A DNA stretch of 64,000 nt. It comes from Roseiarcus sp963761435. Lineage in GTDB: Bacteria; Pseudomonadota; Alphaproteobacteria; Rhizobiales; Beijerinckiaceae. A model generated the notes under the pieces. That model worked only from the letters and a program-made list of their open reading frames with translations, did not search any database and was not told the DNA's origin. A program made the position numbers and the translations under genes. The DNA lies in the NCBI GenBank assembly GCA_963761435.1, contig CAVXHJ010000010.1, positions 1 through 64,000 of the forward strand, read 5' to 3'. This document shows, one piece after another, positions 24,149 to 33,716 of this stretch (position 1 is its first letter; each line of letters begins with the position of its first letter).

Positions 24149-26371
24149 ATGGCGTCGTCGGACGATCTTATTCTCGTTTACGAACGTCGACTGGCCGATT
24201 TCGAGGCCCGCCTTGCCGCAATCGAAAAAGGACACGAACGCCGCCCCGTCGCGTCCGCGGCTCCGGCGGCCAGTGGACGCGGCGCCAGCGGCTATCGTCT
24301 TGGCGTCGACGTCGGCGGCACTTTTACCGATCTCCTGCTGCTCGACGAGAAGCGCGAGCGGCTTTTCACCGCGAAGGTCCCATCGACCCCAAACGATTCC
24401 TCGATCGGCGTTTTGAACGGCATTCAAAAAATCTGCCGCGAGGCGGGCATCGATCCGACCGAAATCGACGACGTGATGCACGGCACGACGGTGGCGACCA
24501 ACACGGTCTTGACCAAGGCCGGCGCGCTGGTCGGGCTCGTCACCACGAAAGGCTATCGCGACGTGCTGCAGATCGCGCGGTCCTATGTGCCGGGCGGACT
24601 TGGCGGCTGGGTGATCTACAACAAGGCGCCGCCGCTCGCCCCGCTTGAACTGACGATCGAGGCGACCGAGCGCATCGCGGCGGATGGAAAGGTGCTGATC
24701 CCGCTCGACGAGGCGGCGCTGCGCCGGGACCTCAAGGATCTGTCGCGCAAAGGCATCGAGGCGCTGACCGTTTCCTTGTTCAACGCCTATGTCGACGGCC
24801 GGCACGAGCGGCGCATTGCCGAGATTGCGGCCGAGATCATGCCGTCGATTCCGGTGTCGATATCGTCGGACGTGATCCCGGAGATGTACGAATACGAGCG
24901 GACGGAGACGACGGTCGTAAATTCCTACATTCGCCCGGTCGTGTCGAAATATATTGACAGCCTCGAAGGGCAGCTTTCCCGGACGATGAAGGGGATCAAG
25001 CTGCATATTCTTCGCTCTGACGGCGGTCTCGCGACTGCGCGCTCGGCTATGGCCAGACCGGTGAACCTGCTGATGTCCGGGCCGGCCGGCGGCGTGGCGG
25101 GGGCGGTCGGAATCGCCGGCCGCGCCGGTTTCACCAAGCTGCTGACCTTCGATATGGGCGGCACGTCGACCGACGTCGCGCTGATCGAGAACGGAACGCC
25201 GCAGACGAGGCGCGAGACCCGCGTCGGCGACGTCACGGTCCGGGCCTCCTCGATCGACGTCAGAACGGTCGGGGCCGGCGGCGGCTCGATCGCCTATGTC
25301 CCGGAACTTACCCGCGCGCTGAGGGTCGGCCCCCAGTCGGCCGGCGCCGTGCCGGGGCCTGCGGCCTATCGCAACGGCGGCGAGGCGCCCACGGTGACGG
25401 ACGCCAATGTCGTTCTCGGCTATCTTCCCTCCGACGCCAAGCTCGGCGGCGACATGAAAATCGACCGCGGCCTCGCCGAAAAGGCCGTCGCGAAGATCGC
25501 CGATGCGTTGGCCATGAATCTGGAAAAAGCAGCCGAGGGCATCGTCAACATCGTCAATGAGAATATGTGCGGCGCGCTGCGGCTCGTATCGGTCGAGCAG
25601 GGCTACGACCCGCGCGACTTCGCCCTCATCGCTTTCGGCGGCGCGGGGCCGTTGCACGCCAACGCGCTCGCGAAGCTCATCAACAGCTGGCCGGTCATCG
25701 TGCCCCCGGGCCCCGGCGTTCTCTGCGCCTACGGCGACGCGACGACCCGCCTGCGCAACGAGGCGTCGCGCACTCTGGTTCAGCGGTTTGAGAACCTCTC
25801 CGACCCACAGGTGCGCGCGATCCTCGTCGACCTCGAATCCGACGCCGCCAAGGCGCATGCCGCCGAGGGGGTCGCGTCCTCGGGTCAGGAAACGATTTAT
25901 CAGATCGACATGCGCTACGCAGGGCAGGGGATGAAGCTGACCGTCGACACGACGCCGGCCGAATTTCGGGCCGACGGGCTTGCTGGCGTCGCGAGGCGCT
26001 TCGACCGAATGCACGAACAGCTCTTCACCTTCGCGCTCGACGCCGGCCACGAGCTCGTCGGACTTCGCTCCGTGGTGCTCGGGCCGCAGAAGCCTTTCAT
26101 CGCAACCGATCTGCGGCGCGGCGGCGCTGATCCGAAGGCCGCGGCGACGCAGCGGAGCCGCATCTACGTTGGCGACGGCTGGCGCGAGGCGACGATTTAC
26201 GACCGCGGCAAGCTCGAAGCCGGCAACCGGATCGAGGGGCCGGCGATCGTTGTGGAAATGGATGCGACGACGCTGATCCTGCCCGACCACCACGGGATGG
26301 TCGACGATATCGGCAATATTCTCATTCGGCCCAATGCCGGTTGGGGCGCGAGCAAGGACTCGGCGCGCTAA
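24149..26371 (+). CDS. hyuA: Hydantoinase/oxoprolinase subunit A (HyuA/HydA-like)
   Basis: A 740-residue ATP-binding subunit of an ATP-dependent hydantoinase/5-oxoprolinase. The acetokinase-like phosphate motif GVDVGGTFTD is at residues 52-61, and later come MHGTTVATNTVLTK, FDMGGTSTDVALIE and FGGAGPLHANAL. With HyuB it hydrolyses cyclic imides or lactams such as N-methylhydantoin using ATP. Most homologues begin almost at the GVDVGGT motif; this one has about 48 extra residues, including a coiled-coil-like segment (YERRLADFEARLAAIE, residues 11-26) that resembles the N-terminus of the permease at 31677. The ATG at 24149 is the first after the promoter. Confidence 0.9.
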   Translation: MASSDDLILVYERRLADFEARLAAIEKGHERRPVASAAPAASGRGASGYRLGVDVGGTFTDLLLLDEKRERLFTAKVPSTPNDSSIGVLNGIQKICREAGIDPTEIDDVMHGTTVATNTVLTKAGALVGLVTTKGYRDVLQIARSYVPGGLGGWVIYNKAPPLAPLELTIEATERIAADGKVLIPLDEAALRRDLKDLSRKGIEALTVSLFNAYVDGRHERRIAEIAAEIMPSIPVSISSDVIPEMYEYERTETTVVNSYIRPVVSKYIDSLEGQLSRTMKGIKLHILRSDGGLATARSAMARPVNLLMSGPAGGVAGAVGIAGRAGFTKLLTFDMGGTSTDVALIENGTPQTRRETRVGDVTVRASSIDVRTVGAGGGSIAYVPELTRALRVGPQSAGAVPGPAAYRNGGEAPTVTDANVVLGYLPSDAKLGGDMKIDRGLAEKAVAKIADALAMNLEKAAEGIVNIVNENMCGALRLVSVEQGYDPRDFALIAFGGAGPLHANALAKLINSWPVIVPPGPGVLCAYGDATTRLRNEASRTLVQRFENLSDPQVRAILVDLESDAAKAHAAEGVASSGQETIYQIDMRYAGQGMKLTVDTTPAEFRADGLAGVARRFDRMHEQLFTFALDAGHELVGLRSVVLGPQKPFIATDLRRGGADPKAAATQRSRIYVGDGWREATIYDRGKLEAGNRIEGPAIVVEMDATTLILPDHHGMVDDIGNILIRPNAGWGASKDSAR

Positions 26372-26409
26372 CGGGTCCAAGGCCCAGGACTTTCGAGGGA
26401 GAGCGGGAG

Positions 26410-28299
26410 ATGCCAGCCAAAGTCGTCGAGGCCAAGGCCGCGCCGTTCAAGCGCACGCCCGTGGATCCGATCACGCTCGACATCGTTGAGAACGCGCTTC
26501 GCAACGCGCGGGTCGAGATGGACGCCGTCTTGTTCCGCACTGCGATGAGCCCCGGCATTCGCGAGCAGCACGACGCCTTCCCGATGATCGCCAATCAGGA
26601 AGGCAAGATGGTGGTCGGCCAGTTCGGCTCGTTCCTGCATGGTTTCATCGCCGGATACGACGGCACGATCGAAGACGGCGACGTCTTCCTGACCAACGAC
26701 CCCTATTCCTGCGCCGGCGCGATCAGCCACCTCAACGACTGGCTTCTGATGATGCCGATCTTCCTCGACGGTCGGCTCGTCTCCTGGGCAGCGATGTTCG
26801 GCCATATGACCGATGTCGGCGGAAAGGTGCCGGGATCCCTGCCGACTGACGCCAAGATGATTTACGAGGAAGGCACCATCATTCCCCCGGTCAAGATCTA
26901 CCGCCACGGCGAGTTGAACGCGGAGATGCTGAAGCTTCTGCTCAGCAACACCCGGATGCCGCAATGGAACCGGGCCGATTTTTTCGCGATCGTCGCGGCG
27001 CTCAGGCTTGCCGAGCGGCGCGTCCGCGAAAACATCGCGCGTTTCGGAATCGACACGTATATCTCGGCGATGTGGGAGATGCTCGAACGCAATCGCCGCG
27101 CGATGTCGGCGATCATTCAGATGATCATCCCCGAGGGCGATCACCGTGCGCAGTTCGAAGACTGGATCGACGACGACGGGATGGGCAACGGGCCCTACAA
27201 GATCGCCTGCACCCTATGGCGGGAAGGCGAGAAGGCGATCTTCGATTTCAACGGCTGCGACCCGCAGTCGCTTTCGTCGATCAACTTTCTCCTGAACGAA
27301 GAAATGTTCAAGATGTTCTTCGGCGCGTTCACCATCAATCTGTTCGATCCGCAGATCCTGTTCAACGACGGTTTCTACGATCTGCTCGAAGTGCGGATTC
27401 CGGCGGGGTGCATCCTGAAGCCCAAGAAGCCGGCCGCGCTCTCGTGCCGCACACACATGCTCGGGCGCATTTTTGATCTGATGGGCGGCCTCCTCGGCCA
27501 AGGCGCGCCCGAAGCACTCAACGCTGCGGGCTTCTCCGACAGCCCGCATTTCATGTATTCAGGCTTCAACGGCAAGGGGGAGTGGTATCAGCTCTTCCAG
27601 ATCGGGTTTGGCGGCATCCCCGGACGTCCCGCAGGCGACGGGCCCGATGGCCATTCGCTCTGGCCCGCTTTCACCAACGTGCCCAACGAATTCCTCGAGG
27701 CCTATTTTCCGCTGCGCATTCTCGAATACGCGACGATCCCCGACTCGGGCGGCGCGGGCCTGCATCGCGGCGGAAACGGCGTCACAATCGCCTACGAGAT
27801 GCTCGAACCGGGAGAAATATCAATCCACGACGATCGCTGGTTCACCTACCCGTGGGGAGTCAACGGCGGCCAGCCGGGGATGCGATCGTCGAAGCGGCTG
27901 GTGCGCAAGAACGGTCCCGCGGAGAACATCCCGTCGAAGTGCGACCGTGTCCATGTTGAGCCAGGCGACATCCTGTATTTCAACACGTGGGGCGGGGGCG
28001 GCTGGGGCGATCCTTTCAAGCGGGAGCCGGAGAAAGTCGCGGCCGATGTGGCCCGCCATCTCGTCACCGCGAAAGGCGCGGCGCGTTACGGCGTGGTTGT
28101 GAGCCAGGATGGCCGCCTCGACGCGGTCGCGACCGAGAAGCTGAGACGGGACATGGCCGCCAAGCGCGGCTCGACTGGCCTGTTCGATCGCGGCTTCAAG
28201 TCGATTGCCGAATTGCGCGCGCGCTGCAAGGCGGAAACCAGCTTCGATCCGCCAAGCGAGCCGCGCTTCCGGACGAGCTACAAAATCGCTGCCGAGTAG
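26410..28299 (+). CDS. hyuB: Hydantoinase/oxoprolinase subunit B (HyuB-like)
   Basis: The 629-residue partner of the preceding HyuA. Family motifs include DPITLDIVENALRNA, the NDPYSCAGAISHLNDW metal-region loop, GLHRGGNGVTIAYEML near the end, and GGGGWGDPFKR close to the C-terminus. The ATG at 26410 has GGGAGAGCGGGAG before it, 38 bp after hyuA. It is longer than the second HyuB in this window (579 residues) and clearly a different paralogue. The two chains together would carry the ring-opening activity. Confidence 0.9.
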   Translation: MPAKVVEAKAAPFKRTPVDPITLDIVENALRNARVEMDAVLFRTAMSPGIREQHDAFPMIANQEGKMVVGQFGSFLHGFIAGYDGTIEDGDVFLTNDPYSCAGAISHLNDWLLMMPIFLDGRLVSWAAMFGHMTDVGGKVPGSLPTDAKMIYEEGTIIPPVKIYRHGELNAEMLKLLLSNTRMPQWNRADFFAIVAALRLAERRVRENIARFGIDTYISAMWEMLERNRRAMSAIIQMIIPEGDHRAQFEDWIDDDGMGNGPYKIACTLWREGEKAIFDFNGCDPQSLSSINFLLNEEMFKMFFGAFTINLFDPQILFNDGFYDLLEVRIPAGCILKPKKPAALSCRTHMLGRIFDLMGGLLGQGAPEALNAAGFSDSPHFMYSGFNGKGEWYQLFQIGFGGIPGRPAGDGPDGHSLWPAFTNVPNEFLEAYFPLRILEYATIPDSGGAGLHRGGNGVTIAYEMLEPGEISIHDDRWFTYPWGVNGGQPGMRSSKRLVRKNGPAENIPSKCDRVHVEPGDILYFNTWGGGGWGDPFKREPEKVAADVARHLVTAKGAARYGVVVSQDGRLDAVATEKLRRDMAAKRGSTGLFDRGFKSIAELRARCKAETSFDPPSEPRFRTSYKIAAE

Positions 28300-28310
28300 G
28301 GGCGGAACAA

Positions 28311-28982
28311 ATGCCGACGGGTGTTTCCGAGGGGCTCGATGAGAACTACGCCCGCGCGGGCTACCACGCCGCGCAGACATGGGGAAAGCGGCCGGCCCTC
28401 ATCCTCATCGATTTCGCCCAGGCCTATTTCGAGCCTACTGCCCCTTTGTTTGGCGGAGAGGGCTGCCGGACCGCGCTCGCCTCCGCGCTCCGGCTGCGGC
28501 AGGTCGCCCACGAATGCGGCCATCCGGTCGTGCTGACCGAGGTCATCTATCGCAAGGGCGGCGCGGACGGCGGCGTCTTTTTCAAGAAGGCGCCGGTGCT
28601 GTCGTGCTTCTTGGCCGGTAGTCCGACCCAGCGCTACGCTGACGGGCTTTCGCCCGCCGAAAATGAACTGATCGTCGCCAAGCAATATCCGAGCGCATTT
28701 TTCGGCACGAGCTTGGCCCCAACCCTGACCTCAGCCGGCGTCGACAGCCTCGTCATCACCGGAGTGACGACGTCGGGGTGCGTGCGCGCGACCTGCGTCG
28801 ACAGCATGAGTTCCGGCTTCATTACGATCGTCGCCCGTGAAGGCGTCGGCGACCGCGATCCGCGTCCGCACGAAGCGAATCTCTACGATATGAACGCGAA
28901 ATATGCCGACGTGGCGCCCGAAAGCCGGGTCGCCGAGTACTTCCGCTCATGCGCGCATTGGCGCTCATCGGACGGCCGGTAG
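28311..28982 (+). CDS. Isochorismatase-family amidase (N-carbamoylsarcosine amidase-like)
   Basis: A 223-residue cysteine hydrolase with a complete triad: D34 in LILIDFAQAYF, K124 in IVAKQYPSAFFGT, and C157 in GVTTSGCVRAT. The sequence around the triad resembles N-carbamoylsarcosine amidase. The gene is 11 bp after hyuB, and ATP-dependent N-methylhydantoinase followed by N-carbamoylsarcosine amidase is the known route from creatinine through N-methylhydantoin to sarcosine. The same order of reactions, on this or a related cyclic ureide, is likely. The ATG at 28311 is preferred over far upstream codons inside hyuB. Confidence 0.85.
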   Translation: MPTGVSEGLDENYARAGYHAAQTWGKRPALILIDFAQAYFEPTAPLFGGEGCRTALASALRLRQVAHECGHPVVLTEVIYRKGGADGGVFFKKAPVLSCFLAGSPTQRYADGLSPAENELIVAKQYPSAFFGTSLAPTLTSAGVDSLVITGVTTSGCVRATCVDSMSSGFITIVAREGVGDRDPRPHEANLYDMNAKYADVAPESRVAEYFRSCAHWRSSDGR

Positions 28983-29009
28983 CAGCACTCAAGTGAGGAG
29001 GATAGACCG

Positions 29010-30101
29010 ATGAGAACACTGGTTGGCATATGCACGGGCGCGCTGATTGCAGCGCTTGGCGGACCCGCGGCCGCCGACGGCGTGAGCGATTCAAAGGCCT
29101 TGATCGAGAAGTATTCCAAGCTCCCGACCTTCGAGGCGCCAGGCCCCGCTTTCGACGCCAAGGCCTGCATGAAAGATAAGAAGATCTTCGCTATTCCGCT
29201 AACCGACGACAATCCGTTCGAAGTCGCGATTCTCGGCGGCATGCAGCAGGCGGCCAAGACGGTCGGCTTCGACTTCCGGGGCTGGCAGACCCAGCTCTCG
29301 CCCGACCAATGGACTCAGGGGATCAACAAGGCCGTCGAGGAGCACTATAACCTGATCGATCTGGTCGGCGGGCTGCCGCCGGAATATATCGCGCCGCAGA
29401 TCGCCGAGGCCCGTGCGAAGGGCGTCAAAGTCGTGACGACCCATGATTACGACTTCACCCAAACGCCGCCTCCCTTTCTCGACGGTTCCGGCAGAACCGA
29501 CTACGTGACGGTTGGCAAGCTGATGGCCGCCTGGGCGATCGCCAAGACGGACGGCAAAGTGAACGCGTTGGTTCTGGGACCAGAGGAAATCACGCCGACC
29601 GGGCCGCTGAAGAAGGCAGTCCTCGACTATTTCAAGGAGAACTGCCCATCCTGCAAAACCACCTTTATCAACACGCCCGCGGCCGAATGGGGGACGAAGA
29701 TCCAGCCAGCTGTGCAGGCCGCGTTGCTCGCCGATCCCTCGATCAACTACGTCTTGCCCCTCTACGACTCGATGTCCCAATACGCCGCCCCGGCGATTGT
29801 TGCGACAGGATCCAAGGCCAAGATCGCCTCCTACAATGGGACGCCATTCGTGCTCGACATGATGCGTGACGGGGACATCGTCGAGATGAATGTCGGCGAA
29901 TCGCTGGGTTGGGTGGGTATGGCGGGCATCGATGCTGACATGCGCCTGCTGTGCGGACAGAAGCCGGTCACCGAACTCAATACGCCGGCCTATATCTTCG
30001 ACAAATCCAACGTCGCGACGGCAGGTAAGCCCGCTACGTTCAACGACGGTTACGGCGACGCCCATATCTCCGGCTTCAAGAAGCTCTGGGGCATTCAATG
30101 A
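29010..30101 (+). CDS. Sugar-type ABC transporter substrate-binding protein
   Basis: A 363-residue periplasmic protein of the ribose/galactose-binding type (peripla_BP_4). It has a signal peptide (MRTLVGICTGALIAALGG, cleavage near residue 21-22 after AAA) and the mature sequence KIFAIPLTDDNPFEVAILGG, then VVTTHDYDFTQ and YVLPLYDSMSQYAAPAI. AGTGAGGAGG lies before the ATG at 29010. It overlaps the ATPase gene by 4 bp (ATGA). Position in a hydantoinase operon suggests the ligand is the operon's substrate and not a sugar, as known for nucleoside- and ureide-type members. Confidence 0.88.
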   Translation: MRTLVGICTGALIAALGGPAAADGVSDSKALIEKYSKLPTFEAPGPAFDAKACMKDKKIFAIPLTDDNPFEVAILGGMQQAAKTVGFDFRGWQTQLSPDQWTQGINKAVEEHYNLIDLVGGLPPEYIAPQIAEARAKGVKVVTTHDYDFTQTPPPFLDGSGRTDYVTVGKLMAAWAIAKTDGKVNALVLGPEEITPTGPLKKAVLDYFKENCPSCKTTFINTPAAEWGTKIQPAVQAALLADPSINYVLPLYDSMSQYAAPAIVATGSKAKIASYNGTPFVLDMMRDGDIVEMNVGESLGWVGMAGIDADMRLLCGQKPVTELNTPAYIFDKSNVATAGKPATFNDGYGDAHISGFKKLWGIQ

Positions 30102-31672
30102 ACCAAGAAGCGCCGGCCGCGCGACCCGCGGCTGGCGCTTCGGCTGGGGATGCGCTGGTCGTCGAGAAGCTGTCCAAGCGTTTCGGCGGGGAGCTCGCGC
30201 TGAACGGCGTGAGCCTCTCGGTCCGCCGACGCGAGGTGCATGGCCTTCTCGGGGCAAATGGTTCCGGCAAATCGACACTGATAAAGATACTGGCCGGGTT
30301 TCATGCGCCCGAGCCCGGCGGAAGCATTCGGTTGTTCGACGCTGATCTCCCCTTGCCTGTGCGCGCCGACGACGCGAGGGGCCTCGGTCTTGCTTTCGTC
30401 CATCAGAATCTGGCGCTGATACCGTCGCTGTCGGTGACCGAGAACATGCGGCTCACTCATTTCGCGACGGCGCCCGACTGGCGAATATCATGGCGGCGCG
30501 AACATGATTCCGTAGCGGAGACGCTCGCCCGATACGGCTTGAAACTCAATCCGCGGGCGCCGGTTTCCAGCCTCTCCTCGGCGGAACAAGCCCTGTTCGC
30601 CATTGTTCGGGCGGTTGAGGACCTTGGCTCGGGTGGCGCCAACCGACTGCTGGTGCTTGATGAGCCCACCCCGTTCTTGCCCCGCGTCGGCGTGGATCAA
30701 TTGTTCGCGCTCATCCGCCGGGTCGTATCTGATGGCGCGAGCGTTATTTTCGTGAGCCACGACATTTCGGAAGTGATGGAGATAACCGATCGCGCGACGA
30801 TTCTGCGCGATGGGCTTTTGGTAGACGTGTTGGAGACCGGATCTGCATCGCAAGAGGATTTCGTCGAGCGGATCGTGGGCCGCTCGGTCGCTCTGTTTCA
30901 AGTTCACAAGCTGAGCGCCGCGAAACGGTCGAACGTCGCACGGATCAGCGACCTCACCGCGCCCGGCCTCGGTCCGGTCGGACTCGACGTGGGCAGGGGC
31001 GAAATCATTGGCCTGACGGGTCTTATCGGCTCGGGTTTCGACAGAGTCTGCGCGGCGGTCTACGGAGCGACCCGGGCGCTAGGGGGAAGCCTCGAACTGG
31101 AGCGGGGCGACGTGATCGATCTTGCATCGATCGAGCCGTCGCGAGCGATCGAGGCGGGGCTCGCCTATCTGCCAGCCGATCGTCTCGGTGAGGCCGGCGT
31201 CGGCGGACTTTCGGTCGCCGAGAACGAGATGCTGCCCGTGCTCGAACGGATGCGGGGGCGTTTCGGTCTCGACCGGCGACGCATGGCGAGGGCGGCGCTC
31301 GAACTCGGCGCTTCGTTCGACGTGAGGCCCAATGCGCCCGTCCTCCCGCTGATGGCGCTTTCCGGCGGCAACCAGCAGAAGGCGCTGTTGGCCAAATGGC
31401 TGCAGACGAAACCGCGACTTATTCTGCTGGACGAGCCGACGCAGGGCGTCGACATCGGGGCGCGCCAGCAACTGTTCGCGGCCCTGGACGAGGCGAGTGT
31501 TGGGGGAGCGGGTATTCTGGTTGCCTCGACCGATTGGGAGCAACTGGCGCAGATTTGCCATCGCGTGATCGTGTTCGCTCGCGGCCGGTCAGTGATGGAG
31601 CTGGCGGGCTCGCAACTCGACAAGCAAACGATCGCCGAGTGCTGCTACCATTCGATGACCCGGATCGCCTGA
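30098..31672 (+). CDS. Sugar-type ABC transporter duplicated ATP-binding protein (RbsA-like)
   Basis: A 524-residue protein with two tandem ATPase halves. The first has Walker A GANGSGKST, but its signature is unusual (SSLSSAEQALFAIVRAV instead of LSGGQ) before LLVLDEPTPFLP. The second half lacks a normal Walker A (GLTGLIGSGFDRV), as is usual in this family, but has a good signature LSGGNQQKALLAKWL and Walker B LILLDEPTQGVDIG. It begins as ATGA on the end of the binding-protein gene and ends 4 bp before the permease. It powers the second importer of the island. Confidence 0.88.
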   Translation: MNQEAPAARPAAGASAGDALVVEKLSKRFGGELALNGVSLSVRRREVHGLLGANGSGKSTLIKILAGFHAPEPGGSIRLFDADLPLPVRADDARGLGLAFVHQNLALIPSLSVTENMRLTHFATAPDWRISWRREHDSVAETLARYGLKLNPRAPVSSLSSAEQALFAIVRAVEDLGSGGANRLLVLDEPTPFLPRVGVDQLFALIRRVVSDGASVIFVSHDISEVMEITDRATILRDGLLVDVLETGSASQEDFVERIVGRSVALFQVHKLSAAKRSNVARISDLTAPGLGPVGLDVGRGEIIGLTGLIGSGFDRVCAAVYGATRALGGSLELERGDVIDLASIEPSRAIEAGLAYLPADRLGEAGVGGLSVAENEMLPVLERMRGRFGLDRRRMARAALELGASFDVRPNAPVLPLMALSGGNQQKALLAKWLQTKPRLILLDEPTQGVDIGARQQLFAALDEASVGGAGILVASTDWEQLAQICHRVIVFARGRSVMELAGSQLDKQTIAECCYHSMTRIA

Positions 31673-31676
31673 TCGC

Positions 31677-32741
31677 ATGAGCGAAGTCGACCACGACGCG
31701 GTCCACGCATACGAGGCGCGCATTGCCGCGCTCGAGGCCAAGCTGAAGGCGATCGAGAGCCAGTTTGTCAGCCGGGAAGCAGGCGCAAGTTTCGACTTCA
31801 CGACAACGGCGGAAAAATTCGGCCTTCTGGCCGCCTGGGCGATCCTGATCATCGGGTTCGGCCTCCTGACTCCCACGATGCTCACCTGGCCGCCGTATGC
31901 GTCGATGCTGGGTTTCAATTCGATCATCGTCGTCCTCACCCTTGCCCTTATCCTCCCTCTGACCGCCGGAGATTTCGACCTTTCGGTCGCGAGCACGCTG
32001 ACGCTCTCGGCGATGATCGTTGCGATCCTGAACGTCAGGAATGGGGTTCCGATCGCCCTCTCGGTCGCGGTTGCGCTCTTGATCGGCGCCTTGATCGGCG
32101 CGATCAACGCCTTCTTCATCCTCTATTTCCGCATCCATTCGCTCATCGTCACGCTTGGCGTCGGGTATTTCGTCAACGGGGTTGTCCTTTGGGCTTCGAG
32201 CTCCGCGGTCGTGTTTGGGCAGTCGCTGACGCCCTTGGTCAATGTCGTCTTCGCGACGAAGCTTCTCGGGGTTTCGCTCCTTTTCTGGTATGGGCTGATC
32301 CTGACCATAGGCCTTTGGTATCTCTTTGAGTTCACGGCGACAGGGCGGCGTCTCCTGTTCGTCGGCCGCGGCCGGGAGGTCGCTCGGCTGTCGGGCGTCA
32401 AGGTCGAGCGTGTGCGCGCCGGCGCGCTGATCGCTTCGGGGGTCATCGCCGCGTGGGCGGGCGTTCTCTACGTCGGCATGCGGGGCTCCGCCGACCCGAG
32501 TTCTGGGCAAGCCTTTCTGCTGCCCGCCTTCGCTGCGGCTTTTCTGGGCTCGACGGCGATCTACCCCGGCCGCTTCAATCCCTGGGGCGCCTTCGTCGCG
32601 GTTTTCTTCCTGTCGACGGGAATCCTCGGGCTCAATTTTCTTGGCGCCGACAGCTACGTGCAGAATCTCTTTTACGGCGGGGGACTGGTCGTCGCGGTGT
32701 CGATTTCGCAGCTCGTGCGCAAGCGGCAGGCGATGGACTGA
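31677..32741 (+). CDS. Sugar-type ABC transporter permease with coiled-coil N-terminus
   Basis: A 354-residue membrane permease of the RbsC type: about eight or more hydrophobic segments from residue 50 on, with LPLTAGDFDLSVAS, then RIHSLIVTLGVGYFVNGV and GRGREVARLSGVKVERV. The first 45 residues are unusual for RbsC homologues: an acidic, cytoplasmic-looking segment with AYEARIAALEAKLKAIE (residues 11-27), which resembles the extra N-terminus of the HyuA encoded in the same operon. It starts 4 bp after the ATPase gene. Confidence 0.88.
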   Translation: MSEVDHDAVHAYEARIAALEAKLKAIESQFVSREAGASFDFTTTAEKFGLLAAWAILIIGFGLLTPTMLTWPPYASMLGFNSIIVVLTLALILPLTAGDFDLSVASTLTLSAMIVAILNVRNGVPIALSVAVALLIGALIGAINAFFILYFRIHSLIVTLGVGYFVNGVVLWASSSAVVFGQSLTPLVNVVFATKLLGVSLLFWYGLILTIGLWYLFEFTATGRRLLFVGRGREVARLSGVKVERVRAGALIASGVIAAWAGVLYVGMRGSADPSSGQAFLLPAFAAAFLGSTAIYPGRFNPWGAFVAVFFLSTGILGLNFLGADSYVQNLFYGGGLVVAVSISQLVRKRQAMD

Positions 32742-32787
32742 TTGATCGTCATCGCGGGCAAGAAATCTTGGGAGGAAGAGGACTCAA

Positions 32788-33665
32788 ATGAGCAAACCAC
32801 ATCTCGGGGCCGCCCTGCGCGCAGGTCATTTCGTCGTCGCGCCGGGCATCCACGATATGATCGCAGCCGTCCTCAGCAACGAGGTGGGCTTTGATTTCGT
32901 GTACGCCTCCGGCTTTTGGATGACCGCGTCGGCTTACGGACTCCCCGACGCTGGGATCGCAACCTATACGCAGATGCTCGACCGAGTCTCGACGCTGGCG
33001 CGAACGGTCAAAGCCGGCGTGATCGCCGACGCGGACACGGGCTATGGAGGGCTCCTCAATGTCCATCATACCGTGCTCGGGTACGAAGCGGCGGGTGTGG
33101 CGGCGATCCAGATCGAGGACCAGGAGTTTCCCAAAAAATGCGGCCACACGCCCAACAAGCGGGTCGTGCCGGTCGAGGACATGGTTGAAAAGGTAAAGGT
33201 CGCCTGCGCGGCGCGACGCAATCCCGAAGAAATGCTTGTTATCGCCCGGACTGACGCCCGGCAGACTGACGGCTTCGAGGGCGCGGTTCGACGGGGCCTC
33301 GCCTATGGCGAAGCCGGGGCCGATATTGTGTTTCTTGAAGCGCTGGAGAGCGAAACGGAAATGCGCGAAGCCTGCGCGCGGATACGAAAGCCGATGATGG
33401 CGAACATGGCGGACGGGGGAAGACGCCGATCCGCTCGGGGACCGAATTGGCCAAGATCGGCTACGCGTTGGCTATCTACCCCTCGATCACCGGCCTTGCT
33501 TCCGCCGCCGCTGCGGAAAAGGCGCTCCATATCCTCAAGACCCAGGGCACCAGCCAATCGCCGGAATTGCCGCTGTATAGCTTCAAGAAGTTCAATTCCC
33601 TGATCGGCTTCGAGGAGGTCTGGGAATTCGAGCGCCGTTGGGCCCGGCCCGAAAAACCGAGTTGA
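32788..33665 (+). pseudogene. Isocitrate lyase/PEP mutase family protein, frameshifted
   Basis: The first 210 codons read as a good lyase of the ICL/PEP mutase superfamily: GVIADADTGYGG, EDQEFPKKCGH (the K-x-C-G-H catalytic loop) and MLVIARTDARQTDGFEGA. After MANMADGG near 33415-33421 (a run of five G then AA) one base seems to be missing: the original frame becomes Arg/Ser/Pro-rich to 33603, while family sequence (SGTELAKIGYALAIYPS, then SFKKFNSLIGFEEVWEFE) continues one frame over to 33665. The corrected protein would be about 292 residues. Either the gene is newly inactivated or the base is a sequencing error. An intact paralogue is at 36124. Confidence 0.78.
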
Positions 33666-33716
33666 GCCTCCGAGCGCTGGGACCGATCTGCCGATCGCCC
33701 CTGCCGCGTCGCGAGT

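Noticed and set aside
24077..26380. A 767-codon minus-strand frame opposite the first hyuA
   Set aside because: Antisense shadow; hyuA on the plus strand carries all ATPase motifs, and the frame would cover the operon promoter.
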